Assembly (NCBI RefSeq): GCF_001905005.1
Contig: NZ_LWKZ01000023.1
Span: 124,001-188,000 of the forward strand
Length of the DNA stretch: 64,000 nucleotides
Direction of reading: 5' to 3'
Origin: Streptomyces sp. CB02923
GTDB lineage: Bacteria > Actinomycetota > Actinomycetes > Streptomycetales > Streptomycetaceae
Part shown: piece by piece, positions 8,410 to 17,532 of the stretch
Layout: every line of letters starts with the position of its first letter
Position numbering within the stretch: the stretch's first letter is position 1
Made by a program: the position numbers and the translations under genes
Notes under the pieces: generated by a model
What the model was told of the DNA's origin: nothing
Seen by the model: the letters and a program-made list of their open reading frames with translations, nothing else
Database searches by the model: none

Positions 8410-11400
8410 GGCTGCACCGGCTGTCGGTGACGGCCTTCGGGCCGTTCGGGCGGACCCAGACCATCGACTTCGACCGGCTGTCGCAGGCCGGTCTCTTCCT
8501 CCTCCACGGGCCGACCGGCGCGGGCAAGACCTCCATCCTGGACGCCGTCTGCTTCGCCCTGTACGGGACCGTGCCGGGGACGCGGCAGAGCGGCCAGGCG
8601 CTGCGCAGCGACCTCGCCGACCCGCTGACGCCCACCGAGGTCGTCCTCGAACTGACCGTGGGCGGACGCCGACTGGAGATCACCCGGCTGCCGGAACAGC
8701 ACCGCCCCAAGAAGCGCGGGACCGGCACGACCCGCGAGAAGGCACAGAGCCGGATGCGCGAGTACGTGACCGGTGACGGCGGGCCGGACGACGCACCGCA
8801 CGACGGCGCCGGAGGGCGCGGGCGCTGGAAGGCGCTGAGCCGGTCCCACCAGGAGATCGGCGAGGAGATCGGCCAGCTGCTCGGCATGAGCAAGGAGCAG
8901 TTCTGCCAGGTCGTCCTGCTGCCCCAGGGGGAATTCGCGCGCTTCCTGCGCGCCGACGCCGAGGCCCGCGCCCGGCTGCTGGGACGGCTCTTCGACACCC
9001 GCCGCTTCGCGGCGCTCGAAGAGCGGCTCGCCACCCGCCGCAAGGCCGCGGCCGACCGGGTGTCCGCCGGTGACGACCGGCTGCTGGCGCTGGCCCACCG
9101 AATGGACCAGGCGGCGGGGGAGTCGGCCGGTCTGGCCGATCCCTCGGTCCCCGCGCCGGGCCGCGCACCCGAAGCGCGGGCTGCGGCACCGGGCCGCCGC
9201 GGCGGTACGGGCCGGGCGGCGCGGTCCGCCGCTACGGGCGCTCCCGGGGGCACGGCGACCGCCACCGCACTCGTACCGGGGCAGTACGGACCGGAACCCG
9301 GCACGGCCGCCGCCGTACAGGGGGGCGAGACGCCGAGCCCCGGTGAGCCGGGCTTCGCCGAAGCCGTCCTGGTACGGGCCGCCGTGGCGCGGGCCGACGC
9401 GCGCGAACGCCACGAGATCGCCCGGCTCGCCGTACGCTCCGCCGAGGCGGCCGAGGCCGCGGCCCGCGTCCGGGCGGACGAGGAGCGCGAGCGGGACCGC
9501 CTCCAGCGCCGGTACGCCGAAGCGCGGCGGCGGGCGGCCGGACTGGCGGCGCAGTCCGGCGAGCGGGACCGGGCCAGGGACCGGCTGGCGCGGGCCCGCG
9601 CGGCCTCCGAGGTCGCCCCGGCGCTGGCGCTGCGGGACGCGGCCTGGCGCGAACACGGGACGGCGCAGGCCGCCGAGCGGCACGGACGGTCCCAGCTGCC
9701 GCCCGAACTCGCCGGGGCGGACGGCGAGCGGCTCGCCGCGCTGGAACACGAGCGGCGGCAGGACCTCGGATCGCTGACGGCGGCCCGCCGGGCCGAGAGC
9801 CGCGCCGCCCGGATCGCCGAGGAGCGCGCGGGGATCGAGCGGGACGCCCGCGCCGACGAACAGACGCTGGTGGACGCCGCCGCCTGGCTCGCGGACTGGG
9901 AGCCCGCCCACCAGGAGCACCAGCGGCGCATCGAGGCCGCCCAGGAAGCCGCGGCCCGCGCCGAACAGCTCCACGCACAGCTCGACCCGGCCCGGCAGCG
10001 GCTGGAAGCCGCACGGCGGCGCGACCGGCTCGCGGACGGCCTGCGGGCCGCGGACGAGGACGCGCTGCGCGCCCGGGAGCGTTCGGCGGCGGCCCATGAG
10101 CACTGGCTCGACCTGAAGGACCGCCGCCTGCGCGGCATCGCCGCCGAACTCGCCGCCGGGCTGGAGGACGGTGCCGCGTGCGCGGTGTGCGGCGCCACCG
10201 AGCACCCCGCCCCGGCCCGTACCGGCTCTGGACACGTGGACCGTACGGCCGAGGAAGCGGCGCTGGACGCCTACCGGCAGACCGAGTCCGTGCGTCAGGA
10301 CGCCGAGCGTGCCCAGCAGGCCCTGAAGGAGGAACTGGCCGCCGCCTCCGCGACCGCCGGTGACACCTCCGTCGCCGAACTCGCGCGCGCCGAAGAAGAG
10401 TTGCGCGGCACCTACGCGCGCGAGCGGGCCGCGGGCGGCGGCCTCCACGCCGCCAGGGAAGCGTCCTCCCGCGCCGAGCGCGAGTACGAGCGACGCCGCA
10501 CCGAGCAGCAGGACGCCGAGCGCCGCGCTGCCGCACGCACCTCCCACCGCGAGGCCCTCGACCGGGAACTCGCCGCGCTGGAAGCCGACCTGGCGGAAGC
10601 GCGCGGTGGCTTCGCGAGTGTCGATGAGCGTTCCCGGCGCCTGGAGCGGCAGGTCGCGCTGCTGGCCGAGGCGGCGGCCGCCGCCCGTACGGCGGAGGTG
10701 TGCGCCGAACGGCTAAAGGAGGCCGACGCCCACCTGTCCGACGCCACCTACCGCGCCGGATTCGACACCCCGCAGGACGCGTCGGCCGCGCTCCTGGACG
10801 ACGCCGACTGGCGCGCGCTGCAACAGCGCCTGGACCGCCACCAGGCGGAATCGGCCGCCGTGGAAGCAGAGCTGGCCGACCCGGAGGCGGCCGCCGCGGC
10901 GGACCTGCCGCCCGCCGACCCGGAACAGGCGCGCGCCGCACTGGAGCGCGCGGCCCGCAGACTGCGCACCACCGGCACGGCGTACGCAGCCGCCGCGGAA
11001 CGCTGCGCCGAACTGGACCGGCTCGGCGCGCGGGCCCACTCCGACGCCCGCCACCTGGCACCGCTGCGCACCGAGTACGAGCGCATCGCCCGCCTCGCCG
11101 CACTCGCCGCCGGGACCTCGGCGGAGAACGAGCGGCGGATGCGCCTGGAGTCCTACGTCCTCGCCGCCCGGCTCGAACAGGTCGCGGCCGCCGCCAGCGC
11201 GCGCCTGCACCGCATGTCCTCCGGCCGCTACACCCTCGTGCACTCCGACGAACGGGCCGGCGGCGCGCGCCGCTCCGGCCTCGGCCTGCACGTCATCGAC
11301 GCCTGGACCGGCCACGAACGGGACACCGCCAGCCTCTCCGGCGGCGAGACGTTCTTCGCGTCGCTGGCGCTGGCCCTCGGACTCGCCGACGTCGTCACCG

Positions 11401-11630
11401 ACGAGGCGGGCGGCACCCGCCTGGACACGCTCTTCATCGACGAGGGCTTCGGCAGCCTGGACGAACAGACGCTGGACGAGGTGCTGGACGTCCTGGACTC
11501 GCTGCGCGAACGGGACCGCAGCGTCGGCATCGTCAGCCACGTCGCGGACCTCCGGCAGCGCATCCCGGCCCAGCTGGAGGTCGTCAAGGACCGCGCGGGG
11601 TCGTCCGTACGCCACCGGCTGCCGGACTGA
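8406..11630 (+). CDS. sbcC: exonuclease SbcC (Rad50-like ATPase subunit)
   Basis: 1,074 residues from GTG 8406. The SMC-type ATPase partner of SbcD. Order: Walker A G-P-T-G-A-G-K-T (~32-39), Q-loop region with C-Q-V-V-L-L-P-Q-G-E-F-A-R-F (~165-180), a long Ala/Arg/Glu-rich coiled coil, the zinc hook C-A-V-C (Cys 592 and 595) at the apex, returning coil, signature L-S-G-G-E (~977), and Walker B/D-loop L-F-I-D-E-G-F-G-S-L-D (~1008-1018). An unusual Pro/Gly/Ala-rich insertion (about residues 247-310) interrupts the ascending coil. All catalytic motifs are intact. Operon with sbcD (4-bp overlap). Confidence 0.95.
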   Translation: MRLHRLSVTAFGPFGRTQTIDFDRLSQAGLFLLHGPTGAGKTSILDAVCFALYGTVPGTRQSGQALRSDLADPLTPTEVVLELTVGGRRLEITRLPEQHRPKKRGTGTTREKAQSRMREYVTGDGGPDDAPHDGAGGRGRWKALSRSHQEIGEEIGQLLGMSKEQFCQVVLLPQGEFARFLRADAEARARLLGRLFDTRRFAALEERLATRRKAAADRVSAGDDRLLALAHRMDQAAGESAGLADPSVPAPGRAPEARAAAPGRRGGTGRAARSAATGAPGGTATATALVPGQYGPEPGTAAAVQGGETPSPGEPGFAEAVLVRAAVARADARERHEIARLAVRSAEAAEAAARVRADEERERDRLQRRYAEARRRAAGLAAQSGERDRARDRLARARAASEVAPALALRDAAWREHGTAQAAERHGRSQLPPELAGADGERLAALEHERRQDLGSLTAARRAESRAARIAEERAGIERDARADEQTLVDAAAWLADWEPAHQEHQRRIEAAQEAAARAEQLHAQLDPARQRLEAARRRDRLADGLRAADEDALRARERSAAAHEHWLDLKDRRLRGIAAELAAGLEDGAACAVCGATEHPAPARTGSGHVDRTAEEAALDAYRQTESVRQDAERAQQALKEELAAASATAGDTSVAELARAEEELRGTYARERAAGGGLHAAREASSRAEREYERRRTEQQDAERRAAARTSHREALDRELAALEADLAEARGGFASVDERSRRLERQVALLAEAAAAARTAEVCAERLKEADAHLSDATYRAGFDTPQDASAALLDDADWRALQQRLDRHQAESAAVEAELADPEAAAAADLPPADPEQARAALERAARRLRTTGTAYAAAAERCAELDRLGARAHSDARHLAPLRTEYERIARLAALAAGTSAENERRMRLESYVLAARLEQVAAAASARLHRMSSGRYTLVHSDERAGGARRSGLGLHVIDAWTGHERDTASLSGGETFFASLALALGLADVVTDEAGGTRLDTLFIDEGFGSLDEQTLDEVLDVLDSLRERDRSVGIVSHVADLRQRIPAQLEVVKDRAGSSVRHRLPD

Positions 11631-11663
11631 CGCGGCAGCGGGACCGCCGCGGCGCCGGGCGGC

Positions 11664-12113
11664 TCAGGAACCGATCGGACGCCGGGGCAGCGGTGAGGAG
11701 TACACGATGCTGGTCGTCACGGGGCCCAGCGCCCCCACCCGGCCCGACACCTCCTCCAGATGCTTCATCGAGCGGGCGGCGATCTTCAGGAGGAAGCAGT
11801 CGTCGCCCGTGACGTGGTGCGCCTCCAGGATCTCGGGCGTGGTGTCCAGCAGGTCGTGGAGCGGCCCGTAGTTGCCGCCGTCCGGATAGCGCAACCGGAC
11901 GAAGGCCAGCACCGACAGCCCGACGCCCGCCGGCTCGACCACCGCGGCGTACCCGGATATCACCCCGGCCTCCTCCAGGCGCCGTACCCGTTCGGTCACC
12001 GCGCTCGCGGACATGTTCACGGCGCGGGCCAGTTCGGCGTACCCCGCGCGGCCGTTGCGCTGCAGGACGTCGAGGATGCGCCAGTCGGTGGCGTCGGGGG
12101 AATAGCCGGTCAT
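11664..12113 (-). CDS. Lrp/AsnC family transcriptional regulator
   Basis: 149 residues. N-terminal winged helix D-W-R-I-L-D-V-L-Q-R-N-G-R...S-A-S-A-V-T-E-R-V-R-R-L (residues ~9-50) and C-terminal RAM/ACT-type ligand domain with G-D-D-C-F-L-L-K-I (~104-112). Family members are octameric feast/famine regulators that bind amino acids. It converges on sbcC (33 bp apart) and is divergent from a methyltransferase gene; the 311-bp divergent region may contain its own operator (see 12138-12161). Confidence 0.9.
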   Translation of the reverse strand: MTGYSPDATDWRILDVLQRNGRAGYAELARAVNMSASAVTERVRRLEEAGVISGYAAVVEPAGVGLSVLAFVRLRYPDGGNYGPLHDLLDTTPEILEAHHVTGDDCFLLKIAARSMKHLEEVSGRVGALGPVTTSIVYSSPLPRRPIGS

Positions 12114-12137
12114 GGGAGGTGTCTAGCAGTGGAATCC

Positions 12138-12161
12138 CCGGCGTATCAAGGGTTTCGCCGG
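12138..12161. promoter_or_regulatory. inverted repeat upstream of the Lrp gene
   Basis: CCGGCG-N12-CGCCGG lies 25 bp upstream of the Lrp start codon, nested within a wider GGAATC...GATTCC pair (12131-12136 and 12177-12182). Lrp-type regulators usually control themselves, so this is a plausible operator. The rest of 12114-12424 shows no gene. Confidence 0.3.
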
Positions 12162-12424
12162 TGATCGGCACTGTGTGATTCCGGGCCGCAATCCCCGCAT
12201 GCACCGACATGACCTCTCACATCACCCTGTTGCCCGGCCTTCGGAAGCCGCATGGTTTCAGGTCACCGGGCCGGGCGGACGGCCCGCACGATCCGTTCCC
12301 GGCTCGTGCCCCCGGCTCGTGACGAACGGGGCGGAATGGATGACGGGTGAAGTCGTCGACCCGGAAGAGGGGTTCCGGCGCCGAAGCGATGTGCCGGTAC
12401 CGTCCGGGCTGGCAAGGTGCGGAC

Positions 12425-13255
12425 GTGAGCAACGTACGCGAAGTCATCCGATATTACCGTCAGCCGGGTTCTCGGCTGGGATACCGCCTTTTTCTGAACG
12501 GCACCAAGCATTTCGGCTTCTATCACGAGAAAGACTCCCCGTGGGCCTGGTCGAAAGCGCTGCGCCGCATGGAAGACAGAATGGGGGAGACGCTCGCGCA
12601 GCCGCCCGGCGCGCGTGTTCTCGACGCCGGGTGCGGTGTGGGCGACGTGGCCGGCCGGCTGGCGGGCCGGTTCGGCCTGCGGATCGACGGGGTGGACCTG
12701 CTCGAAGCCCATGTCGCACAGGCCCGGCGGCGGGCCCGCCGCCGCGGCCTCGACCACCTGCTCACCTTCTCGCACAGCGACTACGCGGCCCTCGACTTCC
12801 CCGACGAGAGCTTCGACGCCGTCTACACCATGGAAACCCTGGTGCACGCGGCGGATGCCGAGGCGGTGCTCCGGCAGTTCCACCGGGTACTCAAGCCGGG
12901 CGGCCGGCTCGTCATGTTCGAGTACGGCCGGGAGACCGCGGCGCGGATGCCCACTCCGGCGGCCGAGGCCTTCCGGCAGCTGAACGACTGGGCCGCGATG
13001 CCGTCGTTCCAGCGTTTCACCTACGGCACGCTGGAACGCCTGACCGCCGAAACCGGATTCCGTGTGCGGCACGTCGAGGACGTATCCCGCAGCATGTGGC
13101 CGATGCTCCGGTGTTTCGCCGTGATCGGAGCGCTGCCCTACGCGGGATTCCGGGCGGCGGGACTGCAGCGGCAGTTCGTGAACACCATGTCGGCCGTCGA
13201 ATTCTGGCGGCACCGCGCATTCTGGCGGTACGAGATCCATACCGCCGACAAATGA
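12425..13255 (+). CDS. class I SAM-dependent methyltransferase (Erg6/UbiE-like)
   Basis: 276 residues from GTG 12425, chosen because AAGGTG precedes it and because similarity to family N-termini starts with V-I-R-Y-Y-R-Q; the frame stays open 26 codons further upstream. Motif I is V-L-D-A-G-C-G-V-G-D-V (~residues 60-70), followed by G-V-D-L-L, and post-I F-D-A-V-Y-T-M-E-T-L. The C-terminal part matches methyltransferases acting on small lipids or terpenoid/quinone-like substrates. Substrate unknown. It lies alone between the Lrp gene (divergent) and a convergent ATP-grasp/GNAT gene; regulation by Lrp is possible. Confidence 0.8.
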   Translation: MSNVREVIRYYRQPGSRLGYRLFLNGTKHFGFYHEKDSPWAWSKALRRMEDRMGETLAQPPGARVLDAGCGVGDVAGRLAGRFGLRIDGVDLLEAHVAQARRRARRRGLDHLLTFSHSDYAALDFPDESFDAVYTMETLVHAADAEAVLRQFHRVLKPGGRLVMFEYGRETAARMPTPAAEAFRQLNDWAAMPSFQRFTYGTLERLTAETGFRVRHVEDVSRSMWPMLRCFAVIGALPYAGFRAAGLQRQFVNTMSAVEFWRHRAFWRYEIHTADK

Positions 13256-13329
13256 TCCGGGAGAGCGGAAAGCACCCGTGAGAAAGGCGGCGGACACCGG
13301 CGTGAGGCCGCGGCGCCACGGACGGGCGT

Positions 13330-14505
13330 TCAGAGAAAGGACCCGGTCCCCGCGAAGACGTGCGCCCGCAGCCCGTACCGGTCGCCGGACGGCACGAACC
13401 CGGCCCGCTCCAGCACCCGCCGGGACGGCACGTTCGCCGGTTCGGTGAGCGCCAGCACCGTACGGACCTCGGGCCGCCCGGCCGCCCAGTCGGCCAGCAG
13501 GCGCGTGGCCTCCGTGGCCCAGCCCGCGCCCCGCGCCGGCGGGCAGAGCGCGTACCCGATCTCCACCGTGCCCTCGTCGTCCGGCGGCCCGTGGAAGCAG
13601 ATGGACCCCACGGCCGTACCGTCGTCGGCCCGGACGATCGTGAACAGGCCCCAGCCCGGCCGGTAGAGCCCCGACGCGGCGGCCTGCGCGACGGCCCCGG
13701 CGCAGGTGGCGGCGGACTCCGGCGGACCGCCGCCCGCCCACACCGCTTCGCCGGGGCGGGCGCCGCCGTCACCCGTGCCGTCCGCGAGCCGCGCCGCCGC
13801 CGTCGGCACGACCGGCCGCAGGACGACCCGGCCCGCCCTCAGGACCGGCGGGAAACCCGCGGCCACCGTGGCCAGCATTTCGATCAGCTCGCCGGTGCCC
13901 GCCCCCGCGGGCAGGCCGCCGACCTGCCCGTCACCCACCTCGACCACCCGCCACATCCCGTCCGTGCGCAGCGCCAGGTCCGTGGTGACGAACCGGCAGC
14001 CCAGCGTGCGCAGCGCCTTCCGTACGACGGGGGCGACCGCCGACAGGTCCGGCTGCGGGCACCGCCCCGGCGCGTCCGGGCGGGCGCCGACGAGCACCGG
14101 CTCGCCGTCCACCCACCACACCCGCACCCCCGCCGGTGCCACCGCGCCGGGCGCGCGCGAGGCCCGGCGGCGGTCCAGGCGGAGGCCGGCGAACGTGCCG
14201 TACCGGCCGGGGCTCTCATGGGCCGCGCGATAGCTCTCCGGTGAGGTCAGCAGCGGTACGCCGCGCTCGCCGAGGGCCGCGGCGAGCGCGGCGTACCGCT
14301 CGGACGGCAGCGCCCGGCCGCGGTACCACGCCGCCCCGGACCCGCGCGGCACCCGCGCCACCGCGCCCGCCGCGTCCCCGGCGAGCAGTGCCGCATGGTC
14401 GACGACCGCGTGGCCCGCCCCGGCGGTCCGTACCGCGCCGGGCTCCCCGGCGAACTCCGGACCGACGTGGCCGGGCCGGAGCGGATCGCCGGAGAAGACG
14501 AACAC
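13330..14505 (-). CDS. ATP-grasp (DUF4343-like) remnant fused to a GNAT acetyltransferase
   Basis: 391 residues from GTG 14505, 12 bp after the DUF885 gene. Residues 1-~100 match the N-terminus of streptomycete ATP-grasp/DUF4343 proteins (W-Y-R-G-R-A-L-P-S-E-R-Y-A, Y-R-A-A-H-E-S-P-G). Residues ~125-215 match their C-terminus (V-R-V-W-W-V-D-G-E-P-V-L-V, C-R-F-V-T-T-D-L-A-L-R-T-D-G, V-V-E-V-G-D-G-Q-V). The ~80-90 residues normally between them, which bind ATP (K-D-Y-V-K-S-R-K-H-E-W type motif), are absent. Residues ~220-391 form a GNAT domain (I-G-Y-A-L-C-P-P-A-R-G-A-G-W-A-T-E-A, N-V-P-S-R-R-V-L-E-R-A-G-F). The acetyltransferase half looks intact; the ATP-grasp half is probably inactive. Reading frame is open throughout. 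Confidence 0.75.
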   Translation of the reverse strand: MFVFSGDPLRPGHVGPEFAGEPGAVRTAGAGHAVVDHAALLAGDAAGAVARVPRGSGAAWYRGRALPSERYAALAAALGERGVPLLTSPESYRAAHESPGRYGTFAGLRLDRRRASRAPGAVAPAGVRVWWVDGEPVLVGARPDAPGRCPQPDLSAVAPVVRKALRTLGCRFVTTDLALRTDGMWRVVEVGDGQVGGLPAGAGTGELIEMLATVAAGFPPVLRAGRVVLRPVVPTAAARLADGTGDGGARPGEAVWAGGGPPESAATCAGAVAQAAASGLYRPGWGLFTIVRADDGTAVGSICFHGPPDDEGTVEIGYALCPPARGAGWATEATRLLADWAAGRPEVRTVLALTEPANVPSRRVLERAGFVPSGDRYGLRAHVFAGTGSFL

Positions 14506-14517
14506 GCCGCCGCTGCC

Positions 14518-16212
14518 TCAGAGCCGCGACAGCTCGGCCAGCAGGTCGTCCAGGCCCAGCGAGCCCTGCGACAGCGCCGCCATGTGCCAGGCCTTGAGGT
14601 CGAAGTCCGCGCCGTGCCGCTGCCGCGCCGCCGCACGGCCGTCGAGCCAGGTGCGCTCGCCCAGCTTGTAGCCGATGGCCTGACCCGGCATCCCCTGATA
14701 GCGGATGATCTCGCTCTCGACGAAGTCCGCCGGACGGCTGGAGTGGCGGCCGAAGAACTCCTGCGCCAGCTCCGGCGTCCAGCGCTCGCCCGGGTGGAAC
14801 GGCGAGTCCGCCGGAATGGCCAGCTCCAGGTGCATACCGATGTCGATGATCACGCGGACCGCCCGCATCATCTGCGCGTCCAGGTAACCGAGCCGACGTT
14901 CGGCGCTGGTCAGAAAGCCCAGCTCGTCCATGAGCCGCTCGGCGTACAGCGCCCAGCCCTCGGCGTTGGCGCTGACCATGCCCACCGTCGTCTGGTAGCG
15001 CGAGAGGTCCTCGGCGACGTGCGCCCACTGCGCCAGCTGGAGGTGGTGGCCCGGCACGCCCTCGTGGTACCAGGTCGAGACCAGGTCGTACGTGGGGAAG
15101 CGGGTCTGGCCCATCGTCGGCAGCCAGGTGCGGCCGGGGCGGGAGAAGTCCAGTGAGGGGCTCGTGTAGTACGGAGCGGCGGCGCCGCCGGGCGGCGCGA
15201 TCCGCGACTCCACGTGCTTGACCCGCTCCGCCAGGTCGAAGTGCGTGCCGTCCAGGGCCTCGATGGCCTGGTCCATCAGTGCCTGGAGCCACTGGCGGGT
15301 CTCCTCTACACCCACCACGGCCTCGCCGTTCTCGTTCAGCCAGGACAGCGCCTCCCACGGGGTCCGCGCCCCGGGCAGGACCTTCTCCGCCTCCGTGACC
15401 ATCTCGGCGTGCAGCCGGTGGAACTCCGACCAGCCGTACGTGTACGCCTCGTTCAGGTCCAGGTCGGTGCCGTTGAAGTAGCGGGCGAGGAGGGCGTAGC
15501 GCTCGCGGCCCACCACGTCCGGCGCGCCCTCGACCGCCGGCGCGTAACGGTCGCGGAACCAGTCGCGCAGCTCCACCAGCGCGCCGGTCGCCACCGACGC
15601 CGCCGCGTCCAGCTCGGCACGCAGCGCCTCGGGGCCCGGCTCGGTCAGCTCGGCGAACCAGCTGCGGTCCGTACCGATCCAGGTGCTCAACTGGCCGGTG
15701 ACCGTCGCGACTTGCCGCGGCCCGGCGGGCAGGTTCTGCTTCAGGCCCGCCTCCAGCGAGGCGCGGTAGCCCTCCAGCGCGGCGGGCACCGCCCGCAGCC
15801 GCCGGGTGAGCGCCGCCCAGTCGTCGTCCGTCTCGACCGGCGTGATCGTCAGAACCTCGCGCACCGCGTGCAGCGGCGAGTGCAGGTTGCTCACCGTGCG
15901 CAGCCCTTCGCCCGCCTCGTGCACCGCCAGTTCCGCGGTCAGCCGCTCGCGCAGCAGCCGGGCACAGCGCCGCTCGCCCTCGCTGTCCCCGCCCGGCCGC
16001 TGCTCGGCCTCGGCGAGCCGGTCCAGCGTCGTACGGGCCAGCTGGGCCACCGCTTCCTGGCCGGTGGGCGAGAAGTCGGGCAGTCGGCTCGAACTCTCCG
16101 GGACGCCGAGGAAGGTACCGGTGATGGGGTCCAGGTCGACCAGGGCGTCGACGTAGGCGTCGGCGACCTGGCGGGGGAGGGGCGCGTTGTCGGAAGCAGT
16201 GGTGTGGGACAT
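14518..16212 (-). CDS. DUF885 family zinc metallopeptidase-like protein
   Basis: 564 residues from ATG 16212 (GAGGATGGGG upstream; an ATG 3 codons earlier lacks a site). The zinc-site motif H-E-G-V-P-G-H-H-L-Q (about residue 385) with downstream E-G-W-A-L-Y-A-E defines the DUF885 family, related to thermolysin-like gluzincins and M32-like carboxypeptidases. No signal peptide, so probably cytoplasmic. Family members are presumed peptidases; substrate unknown. Followed closely by the ATP-grasp/GNAT gene (12 bp), probably one transcript. Confidence 0.9.
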   Translation of the reverse strand: MSHTTASDNAPLPRQVADAYVDALVDLDPITGTFLGVPESSSRLPDFSPTGQEAVAQLARTTLDRLAEAEQRPGGDSEGERRCARLLRERLTAELAVHEAGEGLRTVSNLHSPLHAVREVLTITPVETDDDWAALTRRLRAVPAALEGYRASLEAGLKQNLPAGPRQVATVTGQLSTWIGTDRSWFAELTEPGPEALRAELDAAASVATGALVELRDWFRDRYAPAVEGAPDVVGRERYALLARYFNGTDLDLNEAYTYGWSEFHRLHAEMVTEAEKVLPGARTPWEALSWLNENGEAVVGVEETRQWLQALMDQAIEALDGTHFDLAERVKHVESRIAPPGGAAAPYYTSPSLDFSRPGRTWLPTMGQTRFPTYDLVSTWYHEGVPGHHLQLAQWAHVAEDLSRYQTTVGMVSANAEGWALYAERLMDELGFLTSAERRLGYLDAQMMRAVRVIIDIGMHLELAIPADSPFHPGERWTPELAQEFFGRHSSRPADFVESEIIRYQGMPGQAIGYKLGERTWLDGRAAARQRHGADFDLKAWHMAALSQGSLGLDDLLAELSRL

Positions 16213-16408
16213 GCGCCCCATCCTCGTACGGAAGCCCCCGCCGCGTCATCAGCAGCGCGCCGCGCGATCCCGCCGGGAACGCCGCGTCCGCGGAGGGCGA
16301 ACGGTGCCGGAGCCGCGCGGTGCCGGCCGCCCGGCCCGGTGACCGCGTCCGTCATTGGTCCGGACCGGACTATTGCTCCCGCCCGGAGCGGAGCACCAAG
16401 CTCACAGA

Positions 16409-17413
16409 ATGGACCTGGAATTGCGGCATTTGAAGACGATCCGGACTATTGCCGACGCGGGCAGCCTGACCAAGGCCGCCGCCCAGCTGGGCCTCGCCCA
16501 GCCCGCCCTGAGCGCCCAGCTCAAACGGATAGAACGGACGCTGGGCGGCAGGCTCTTCGACCGCGGGCGCTTCGGCGTGCGGCCCACCGCACTGGGCGAG
16601 TTCGTGCTCGACCGCGCCCGCGTCGTGCTGCCCGCGATCAGCGAGCTCCAGCAGGAAGCCGTACGGTTCCACAGCGCGGGCGGCACGGTGGCGGGCTTCC
16701 GGCTCGGCGGCACCCACGGCCCGCTGCTCGGCGGCCTGGTGGACCGGCTCGCGACCGTCCGTCCGGGCGTGCCGGTGACCACGTTCACCACCTGGTCCGA
16801 ACGCGAGATCGCCGCGTCCGTCACCGCGGGACGCCTGGACTTCGCCCTCATCGGGGCCTGCGGGGAGAGCCCGGCGCCCGAATCCGAACGGCTCAGCTGG
16901 CGGGAGATCGCGGTGGACCCGGTCTTCGTCATGCTCGCCGACAGCCACCCCCTGGCCGCGCAGCGGGAGATCGGACTCGCGGAACTGGCGGCGGAGGCCT
17001 GGGCGGACGTACCGGGCGACGGCTGCTTCGCGGACTGTTTCACCCTCGCCTGCGCCCGCGCCGGCTTCACCCCCACCCGCGTCTACGAGACCGACACCGC
17101 CTCCTGCATCCACCTCGTCCAGGTCGGCCGCGCCGCGGGACTGTGCCGCGCGACCCTGCCCCCCACCCCCGGAGTGGTGACCAGACCGCTCGCCGGTACG
17201 CCGCTGACCTGGCGCCACCTGCTGGGCTGGCACCCGGGCACCCCCGCGGCGGGCTCCGCCCCCGAGGTCGTCGCCCAGGCACGTGCCGCCCACGCCGACG
17301 CCGCGGCGCGCAGCGAGAGCTATACGCAGTGGCTGGCCGACCACCGCGACGCGGCCGACCCCGGCCCGCCGGGAGGCACCGGCGGCCGGACGGCGGACCC
17401 CGAATACCCGTGA
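16409..17413 (+). CDS. LysR family transcriptional regulator
   Basis: 334 residues from ATG 16409, the point where LysR homology begins (M-D-L-E-L-R-H-L-K-T-I). Helix-turn-helix: A-G-S-L-T-K-A-A-A-Q-L-G-L-A-Q-P-A-L-S-A (residues ~16-35). The C-terminal effector domain is complete with a short acidic/Gly tail. It is transcribed toward the secreted protease gene 120 bp downstream and divergent from DUF885. An 8-bp inverted repeat in the gap (17439-17466) is a candidate site for control of the protease. Effector unknown. Confidence 0.9.
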   Translation: MDLELRHLKTIRTIADAGSLTKAAAQLGLAQPALSAQLKRIERTLGGRLFDRGRFGVRPTALGEFVLDRARVVLPAISELQQEAVRFHSAGGTVAGFRLGGTHGPLLGGLVDRLATVRPGVPVTTFTTWSEREIAASVTAGRLDFALIGACGESPAPESERLSWREIAVDPVFVMLADSHPLAAQREIGLAELAAEAWADVPGDGCFADCFTLACARAGFTPTRVYETDTASCIHLVQVGRAAGLCRATLPPTPGVVTRPLAGTPLTWRHLLGWHPGTPAAGSAPEVVAQARAAHADAAARSESYTQWLADHRDAADPGPPGGTGGRTADPEYP

Positions 17414-17438
17414 GCCCCGCCCGTCATCCATACCACCT

Positions 17439-17466
17439 GGCAGAAGGACAACTGACATCTTCTGCC
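17439..17466. promoter_or_regulatory. perfect inverted repeat upstream of the secreted protease
   Basis: GGCAGAAG-N12-CTTCTGCC, 26 bp after the LysR stop and 67 bp before the protease start. It can serve as dimer operator for the LysR protein or another regulator, or fold as a hairpin. The heptamer GGCAGAA also occurs, in the opposite arrangement, in the PopR box described for the Streptomyces clpP3 promoter (from memory). Confidence 0.5.
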
Positions 17467-17532
17467 GACCGGCGCATCACACCTACGTTGTGCGGCACCT
17501 CCACCCCCCCCGAGACCGAGGAGACCACCCCC

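Noticed and set aside
15214..17532. Long upstream extension of the protease frame
   Set aside because: Overlaps DUF885 and LysR genes; signal peptide and ribosome site fix the start at 17533.
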